Assembly (NCBI GenBank): GCA_018242585.1
Contig: JAFEBQ010000034.1
Span: 201-36,038 of the forward strand
Direction of reading: 5' to 3'
DNA from: Planctomycetota bacterium
Lineage (GTDB): Bacteria > Planctomycetota > Planctomycetia > Pirellulales > PNKZ01
Length of the DNA stretch: 35,838 bases
The position numbers were made by a program, and so were the translations under genes. The notes under the pieces are model-generated. The model saw only the letters and a program-made list of their open reading frames with translations. It searched no databases and was not told the origin of the DNA. This document shows positions 31,473-35,838 of the stretch, piece by piece (position 1 is the first letter of the stretch; each line of letters starts with the position of its first letter).

Positions 31473-31679
31473 CCACGGAGACACGGAGTCACTGAGGGAA
31501 GCACGGAGCCCGGGCAATGAAGGACCAATGTCCAAATCCCAATGACCAATAAGGTCATGGCTCCTCAGCGATTCGTCTGCTCTTCCTTGGTCATTGAGAT
31601 TTGGTCATTGGAACTTACCAGCAAGTCCCTCCCCCTCGGCCGTCTCCGTGTTGACCTCCGTGTCTCAGTGCCTCCGTGG
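31473..31679. repeat. Nested inverted repeat: CACGGAG arms outside, CAATGACCAA arms inside (second copy)
   Basis: The outer arms are 31473-31508 and 31641-31679. The inner arms are 31522-31550 (CAAATCCCAATGACCAAT type) and 31586-31612 (TTGGTCATTGAGATTTGGTC). The two families are nested in the same order as at 16396-16580, although the loop and linker sequences differ. Confidence 0.85.
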
Positions 31680-31695
31680 CTAGTCTGGGTTTTCC

Positions 31696-32274
31696 TCACG
31701 GCGTGCCGGCGCGGCGGTCGGGGCCGCGGGCGACTTTGGCCTGGCTTTCGCGGAACCGCGCTACGGCTTTTCCCACCTCTTCCGTGGCGGCGCTGACGTC
31801 GTCCCAGCCTTGGGTCTCGATGTGAACCCCTTCCAACTGCTTGTAAGTTCCGAAGAAGTGCTCGACTTCGCGCAGGAAGTGTCCTTCGACGTCCTCCAGC
31901 TTCTGGTACTCGGCGAACAGCGGATCAAAGTGCGGCACGCCGAGAACTTTGTAGTCGTTCGCCCCGCGGTCGCGCATTCGGAACAGGCCCACGACCCGGG
32001 CTTCGATCAAGCAGCCGCTGAACGTCGGCTCGTTGACCATCACCAGGATGTCGAGCGCGTCGCCGTCCTCGGCCAGCGTCTGGGGAATGAAACCGTAGTC
32101 GCCGGGATAGTGGCTCGACGAGTATAGATAGCGATCCAGCCGCATCAGCCCGGTCGCTTTGTCGACTTCGAACTTGCTGCGCCGGCCCTTGGGAATCTCG
32201 ACGATCGCATTCACCACGCCCGGCAGCTTGGTCCCCGGCGGCACGTTATTGAACGAAGGCTTGTAATCGAGCAT
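31696..32274 (-). CDS. ppa: Inorganic pyrophosphatase (family I)
   Basis: This soluble, metal-dependent enzyme splits pyrophosphate and pulls biosynthetic reactions forward. The metal-binding motif is EDGDALD with Asp70, Asp72 and Asp75. Other family segments are VEIPKGRRSKFEVDKATG, RYLYSSSHYPGDYGFIPQT and the Tyr/Lys-rich HFFGTYKQLEG. It has 192 residues from the ATG ending at 32274, the usual bacterial length plus a small basic tail (ARGPDRRAGTP). A longer upstream frame has no family similarity. The CACGGAG repeat begins right after the stop on the other side. Confidence 0.95.
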   Translation of the reverse strand: MLDYKPSFNNVPPGTKLPGVVNAIVEIPKGRRSKFEVDKATGLMRLDRYLYSSSHYPGDYGFIPQTLAEDGDALDILVMVNEPTFSGCLIEARVVGLFRMRDRGANDYKVLGVPHFDPLFAEYQKLEDVEGHFLREVEHFFGTYKQLEGVHIETQGWDDVSAATEEVGKAVARFRESQAKVARGPDRRAGTP

Positions 32275-32402
32275 CGACGGTCTCGCGGAAAATTGAGGGC
32301 TAGCGCCTGACGGAATGGTTTGCGAAAGCTGAGGCGACGCATCGGCCAAGGGTTGCCGCCCGATGACAGCAGCCGTCGCTCGCACACGCGCCTACTGGCG
32401 GA

Positions 32403-32411
32403 TTATCCACA
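32403..32411 (+). promoter_or_regulatory. Perfect DnaA-box consensus
   Basis: TTATCCACA, identical to the copy at 480-488, in the divergent ppa-lnt region. It may be a DnaA titration or regulatory site, or chance. Confidence 0.35.
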
Positions 32412-32630
32412 CCCAATGGCCGAGCGGCTACCGCAAATCGTGCTAGCCCTGATTATTCGTCGGCGCGGGCCTGGGCCGGTTGCAAAACCTGCCGCGTAAG
32501 CCCCCGATGAGCGACCGGTTCGTGCTCTGTACGCCCGGTCGCGGGGCGTTGAGTCGCCGCAAACTCGTCTGGGCAAAGCGTTGCGAGCGTCGTAGGCTAA
32601 CACGCGCGTCGGTCCCGTTTTGCCGGTTCC

Positions 32631-32646
32631 GTTTCACCAGTGAAAC
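32631..32646. promoter_or_regulatory. Palindromic operator candidate upstream of lnt
   Basis: GTTTCAC-CA-GTGAAAC has 7-bp arms and a 2-nt centre, the form of a site bound by a dimeric regulator. It lies 45 nt before the lnt start. The regulator is unknown. Confidence 0.4.
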
Positions 32647-32691
32647 GCGCGGCCCGCGACACGTTTTCAACATGCTTGGCGTAGCGAGTCC

Positions 32692-34437
32692 ATGCCCTCG
32701 GCCCTCAGTCCGACCGTCACCGTACCCGCGACGAACTCGGCTCGCCCGAGCGATCGCCGCGCGCCCCGCCCCGCCGGCGAACCGGCCGCCGCCGGGCTTG
32801 CCTTGTCGCCGCGAGCGACGGCGTTGCTGGGGCTGGCCACTGCCCTGTTGTGGGGGCTGGCCTTGCCGCCGGCGAATCTTTGGCCGCTGGGCTGGCTGGC
32901 ACCGGCGCCCTTGTGTGTGCTGGCCCGCTATCCGCGGTTCACGAGTCGTCGGGGCTACTGGTATCTCTGGCTGGCCGGCTGTGCGTTTTGGTTGCCGATG
33001 TTGTATTGGCTCTGCCTGGCCCACTTCTCGGCGTCGTTTGGCTGGGTGCCGTTGTGTTTGTATCTGGCCGCGTACCTGCCCGCCTTTGTGGCGATTGCGC
33101 GGTTGGCGGTCCATCGATTGCGTTGGCCGTTGGTCGTGGCCGCGCCGGTCGTCTGGACCGGGTTGAACCTGGCCCAGGCGCACATCCTCAGTGGCTTCGA
33201 CATGGCCAGCATCGCCCACACGCAGTACCGCTGGCTGCACCTGCTGCAATGCGTTGACCTGGCCGGCGAGTACGGCGTGGTGTTCGTGATGTTCGCGATG
33301 GGCGGCGCGCTGGCGTCATTGTTGCCGCTGGCGGGTTCGTCGCGCTGGAACTGGCGACCGCTGGTTCCGGCCACGATGTTGCTTGCGGCCGTGCTCGTCT
33401 ATGGCGAGGTGCGCCTGCGCCAGGCTTCGACGCGCCCCGGCCCGACGATCACGCTGATCCAAGGGAACATCGACACCGAGTTGAAGTTCAGCGAAGGGGA
33501 AGAGCAGCGGGTCTACGACCATTACATGGCGCTGACGCGCCAGGCGTACACCGAGCGACCCAGCACCGACATGATCGTCTGGCCCGAGACGATGTTCCGC
33601 TATCCGTTGTATGAGATCGCGCCCAACGCCCAGCTCGAGCCGGGCGAAGGTCCGACCCTCGAAGCCTTGCAAGGGATGGCCGTCGGCCAACGGGGCGGCC
33701 TGGGGCAACTGGCCCAAATGTTCAACAGCACGCTGTTGCTGGGCATCGACACGGTGAGCTTCGGCGATCGAACCATCCGCCGCTACAACTCGGCCCTGCT
33801 GGTCGAGCGCGAAGGACAGCTCGCGGCCCGCTATGACAAGACCCACCCGGTCTTGTTCGGCGAATACATCCCGCTGGTCGACGTGTTCCCCTGGATCGAG
33901 CACCTCTCGCCGATGGGGCGGGGCATCGAGCATGGCACGCAGCCGTCGGTCGTGCCCCTGCGCTTTGCCCGCGGCAGCGACACGCCTCAGTCGGTCGGCA
34001 TCTCGATCAACATCTGTTACGAGACGGTGCTGCCGCACGTGGTCCGCAACCTGGCGCGCCAGCAGGTCGCCCTCGGCCCGGCCGCCGGTCGCGAGCCGGA
34101 AGTGATCGTGAACCTGACGAACGATGGCTGGTTCTGGGGTTCGCACGAGCTGGACTTGCACATGATCTGCGGCGTGTTTCGCGCGGTCGAGCTGCGCAAG
34201 CCGTTCCTGGCCGCGGCCAACACCGGGTTCTCGGTTTGGATCGACGGCGACGGCGAGATTGTCCGTCAGGGCCCGCGGCACGACGTCGGCTGGATCGTGG
34301 CCGATGTGGAACTCGACAACCGGAGCAGCCTCTATTACCGGACTGGCGACTGGTTTGCCGGGTGCTGCTTGCTGGGGTGCGTGGGCATTCTGGTCGCTGC
34401 TGGCGTCAAGCGGCGCTTCGCTGGCGCGGCGGCGTAA
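32692..34437 (+). CDS. lnt: Apolipoprotein N-acyltransferase
   Basis: Lnt adds the third acyl chain to lipoproteins at the inner membrane. A basic, Pro-rich N-terminus of about 40 residues precedes a membrane region with about six helices, then a nitrilase-like catalytic domain. The catalytic triad is visible as Glu299 (VWPETMF), Lys383 (YDKTHPVLFGEYIPL) and Cys442 (NICYETVLP). NLTNDGWFWGS and the closing membrane helix also fit. At 581 residues it is longer than the E. coli enzyme (512), mainly in the periplasmic domain and the N-terminus. The presence of lnt fits a diderm envelope. Confidence 0.92.
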   Translation: MPSALSPTVTVPATNSARPSDRRAPRPAGEPAAAGLALSPRATALLGLATALLWGLALPPANLWPLGWLAPAPLCVLARYPRFTSRRGYWYLWLAGCAFWLPMLYWLCLAHFSASFGWVPLCLYLAAYLPAFVAIARLAVHRLRWPLVVAAPVVWTGLNLAQAHILSGFDMASIAHTQYRWLHLLQCVDLAGEYGVVFVMFAMGGALASLLPLAGSSRWNWRPLVPATMLLAAVLVYGEVRLRQASTRPGPTITLIQGNIDTELKFSEGEEQRVYDHYMALTRQAYTERPSTDMIVWPETMFRYPLYEIAPNAQLEPGEGPTLEALQGMAVGQRGGLGQLAQMFNSTLLLGIDTVSFGDRTIRRYNSALLVEREGQLAARYDKTHPVLFGEYIPLVDVFPWIEHLSPMGRGIEHGTQPSVVPLRFARGSDTPQSVGISINICYETVLPHVVRNLARQQVALGPAAGREPEVIVNLTNDGWFWGSHELDLHMICGVFRAVELRKPFLAAANTGFSVWIDGDGEIVRQGPRHDVGWIVADVELDNRSSLYYRTGDWFAGCCLLGCVGILVAAGVKRRFAGAAA

Positions 34438-34554
34438 GTCGCTATTTTCGCTGCGCTTACGTGCGGGCCGATGCCTCTGCGTCTTAACGACTTGTGGCGT
34501 CACATCGGCTGGTTTCTCTAAATGACCCAACTCGCCGATTTTGGCCATTCATTG

Positions 34555-34584
34555 TTGACTCTTAATCTTTAACGAAGCTATACT
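34555..34584 (+). promoter_or_regulatory. Strong sigma-70-type promoter for the coiled-coil operon
   Basis: TTGACT (34555-34560), an 18-nt spacer and TATACT (34579-34584) lie in an AT-rich stretch unlike its surroundings. The leader to the start codon would be about 134 nt. Confidence 0.7.
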
Positions 34585-34724
34585 ATCTAGGCTGTCTATT
34601 CGGTGTATCTCTAGTCATAGAACAAGTTTGAGTCGCTTCGACACGGCCACCTCGCAAGGTTCGGCTCTGTGTGCCTGGTGGCTCCTTCGTCGGCCGTTCG
34701 CATTGCTTTCGCAAGGTCGCACCT

Positions 34725-35558
34725 ATGAATCTCGTCGGCAAGATTCTCGTCATCCTGATTTTCTTGATGAGCATCGCCTTCATGGCCTTCTCGTGTACGG
34801 TCTACTCGACGCACCGGAACTGGGCTGAGTTGATCAACAAGAAGGACACTGGCTACAAGGCGCGGCTCGACGCCGAGCAGAAGCGCAACCAGGATCTGCA
34901 ACTGCAGTTGACCGCGCTGAACAACAAGGCCAACGAGTTGGAGGCGGCCCGGCGCCAGTCGCTGGCCAAGCTGGAAAGCGAACGTGACCAGTTGACCAAG
35001 GAGCGCGAGACCCTGTTGGCCAGCAACACCGAGTTGAACACCAAGAACGCTTCGCTGACAACCGAAGTCACCGGCAAGCTGGACGATGTGAAGACCAAGC
35101 TCGATCAGGTGGCCTCGCTGCGTGGAGACGTTGCCACGGCCCAGGCCGAGCGGGACGAGAACCTGAAGAAGTTCGTTGAGGAGCAAGACAAAGCGAATCA
35201 ACAAGAGTTTGAAAAGCGCCGGCTCGAAGCCTTGAGCACCCGGTTGGCCGAGCAAGCGGCTAAAAGCCGGATTCTGTTGGATCGCGCTGGCATGAACCCC
35301 GACTCGCCGGTTGACGGCCAGCCGCCCTCGATCGACGGCGTGGTGTTGGCCTCGAATCGAGACTTGGTCGAGATTTCGCTCGGTTCCGACATGGGGCTGT
35401 CGCGTGGCAACCAGTTGGACGTGGCCCGCGGCGCCAAGTATGTCGGCCGGATTGAAGTGATCGAGACGCAGCCCGACCGGGCCGTCGGTCGCGTGTTGCC
35501 GACCTATCAGAAAGCCAAGATTCAGAAGGACGATCGTGTCTATACCCGACTCCAGTAA
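34725..35558 (+). CDS. Membrane-anchored coiled-coil protein
   Basis: A 277-residue protein with one N-terminal membrane helix (about 4-27, ILVILIFLMSIAFMAFSCTV). A long charged coiled coil follows (about 40-190), with heptads rich in Leu, Lys, Glu and Asn. A compact C-terminal domain (about 205-275) contains DGVVLASNRDLVEISLGSDM and GLSRGNQLDVARGAKYVGRI. The small beta-strand-rich end with a preceding coiled coil recalls scaffold proteins such as MreC, but no shared signature was found. It has its own promoter, and its stop overlaps the next gene. Confidence 0.75.
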   Translation: MNLVGKILVILIFLMSIAFMAFSCTVYSTHRNWAELINKKDTGYKARLDAEQKRNQDLQLQLTALNNKANELEAARRQSLAKLESERDQLTKERETLLASNTELNTKNASLTTEVTGKLDDVKTKLDQVASLRGDVATAQAERDENLKKFVEEQDKANQQEFEKRRLEALSTRLAEQAAKSRILLDRAGMNPDSPVDGQPPSIDGVVLASNRDLVEISLGSDMGLSRGNQLDVARGAKYVGRIEVIETQPDRAVGRVLPTYQKAKIQKDDRVYTRLQ

Positions 35559-35814
35559 CCAAGGCACGCCGCTGTTGAAGCGGTTCGATGTCTACACCGT
35601 GCTGCTGGGATTGTCGTTTCTGGCAATCATCGCCAGCATCGCGCTGTTGGCACTGGAGATGCAGCGCTACCAGTGGGACATCAAGGCTGTCAACACGTCG
35701 AACGTCGGGGCGGCGCTGCAATCGCCCCCCGTCAACACCACAGCCGCCAGCACTACGACTGTCAACGCACCGCAAGCCGTGGCCGATGGATCGGTCGCCG
35801 GTCTGAACAACTAG
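35536..35814 (+). CDS. Small membrane protein coupled to the coiled-coil gene
   Basis: A 92-residue protein from GTG 35536, overlapping the coiled-coil gene by 23 nt in another frame. A single hydrophobic helix (about 19-42, VLLGLSFLAIIASIALLALE) is followed by a Thr/Ala/Asn/Val-rich tail. The tight overlap suggests that the two proteins work together at the membrane. No family recognised. It lies close to the right edge, so more genes of the operon may follow. Confidence 0.7.
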   Translation: MSIPDSSNQGTPLLKRFDVYTVLLGLSFLAIIASIALLALEMQRYQWDIKAVNTSNVGAALQSPPVNTTAASTTTVNAPQAVADGSVAGLNN

Positions 35815-35838
35815 CTAGTCCTCTGTCAGTCTTAATAA

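Larger units (their letters stand above)
32275..32691. other. Divergent intergenic region between ppa and lnt
   Basis: These 417 bases hold no convincing gene. Two sites stand out: a second perfect DnaA box (32403-32411) and a 16-bp palindrome GTTTCAC-CA-GTGAAAC (32631-32646). No clear promoter was picked. Confidence 0.6.

Overview
The window looks like a chromosomal segment of a high-GC planctomycete, most likely of the order Pirellulales. This rests on gene content, not on a marker gene. The supporting signs are a Tat-exported DUF1501 protein, two Tat-exported Gfo/Idh/MocA oxidoreductases, DUF3299-type proteins, a Minf_1886-type protein, CoaB and CoaC as separate genes, an ABC ATPase with the variant P-loop GPNRAGKT, and long intergenic regions filled with short repeats. 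No phage, transposase, CRISPR array or rRNA was found.

Layout. The 5' end of dnaK runs off the left edge (minus strand). Positions 804-6836 hold a plus-strand housekeeping run: pheA, tpiA, secG, a yicC-type gene, gmk, rpoZ, coaC, coaB. Positions 6899-9422 (minus) hold a HAD phosphatase, hisB and hisC. An OPT-family transporter, a Gfo/Idh/MocA oxidoreductase and a DUF1501 protein follow on the plus strand to 15361. Positions 15362-16602 hold a FlgM-like small gene and two possible non-coding transcripts. Positions 16603-18033 (minus) hold ricT, a Minf_1886-type gene and a tiny membrane protein. Positions 18247-22072 (minus) are a tight four-gene cluster of exported or membrane proteins, two with a CPFC motif and two with a CCFG motif, arranged as mirrored paralogues. 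tRNA-Arg(TCG) lies at 22317-22390. Positions 22626-28101 (plus) encode two TadE-like pseudopilins, a TadG-like vWA protein and an ABC exporter pair. They are followed by a sugar-phosphate isomerase-like protein and a second exported Gfo/Idh/MocA protein. A small membrane ORF, tRNA-Leu(GAG), ppa (minus), lnt and a two-gene coiled-coil/membrane operon close the window.

The most unusual property is between the genes. At least eight families of short-period repeats, each a 7-12 nt unit iterated imperfectly, are found only in intergenic DNA. They are mostly laid out as inverted pairs, and in several places one family is nested inside another. One family repeatedly begins at stop codons, one 31-bp block is identical at two loci 11 kb apart, and rho-independent terminators after several operons share stem and loop sequence. 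All readings are by eye, with no database search.
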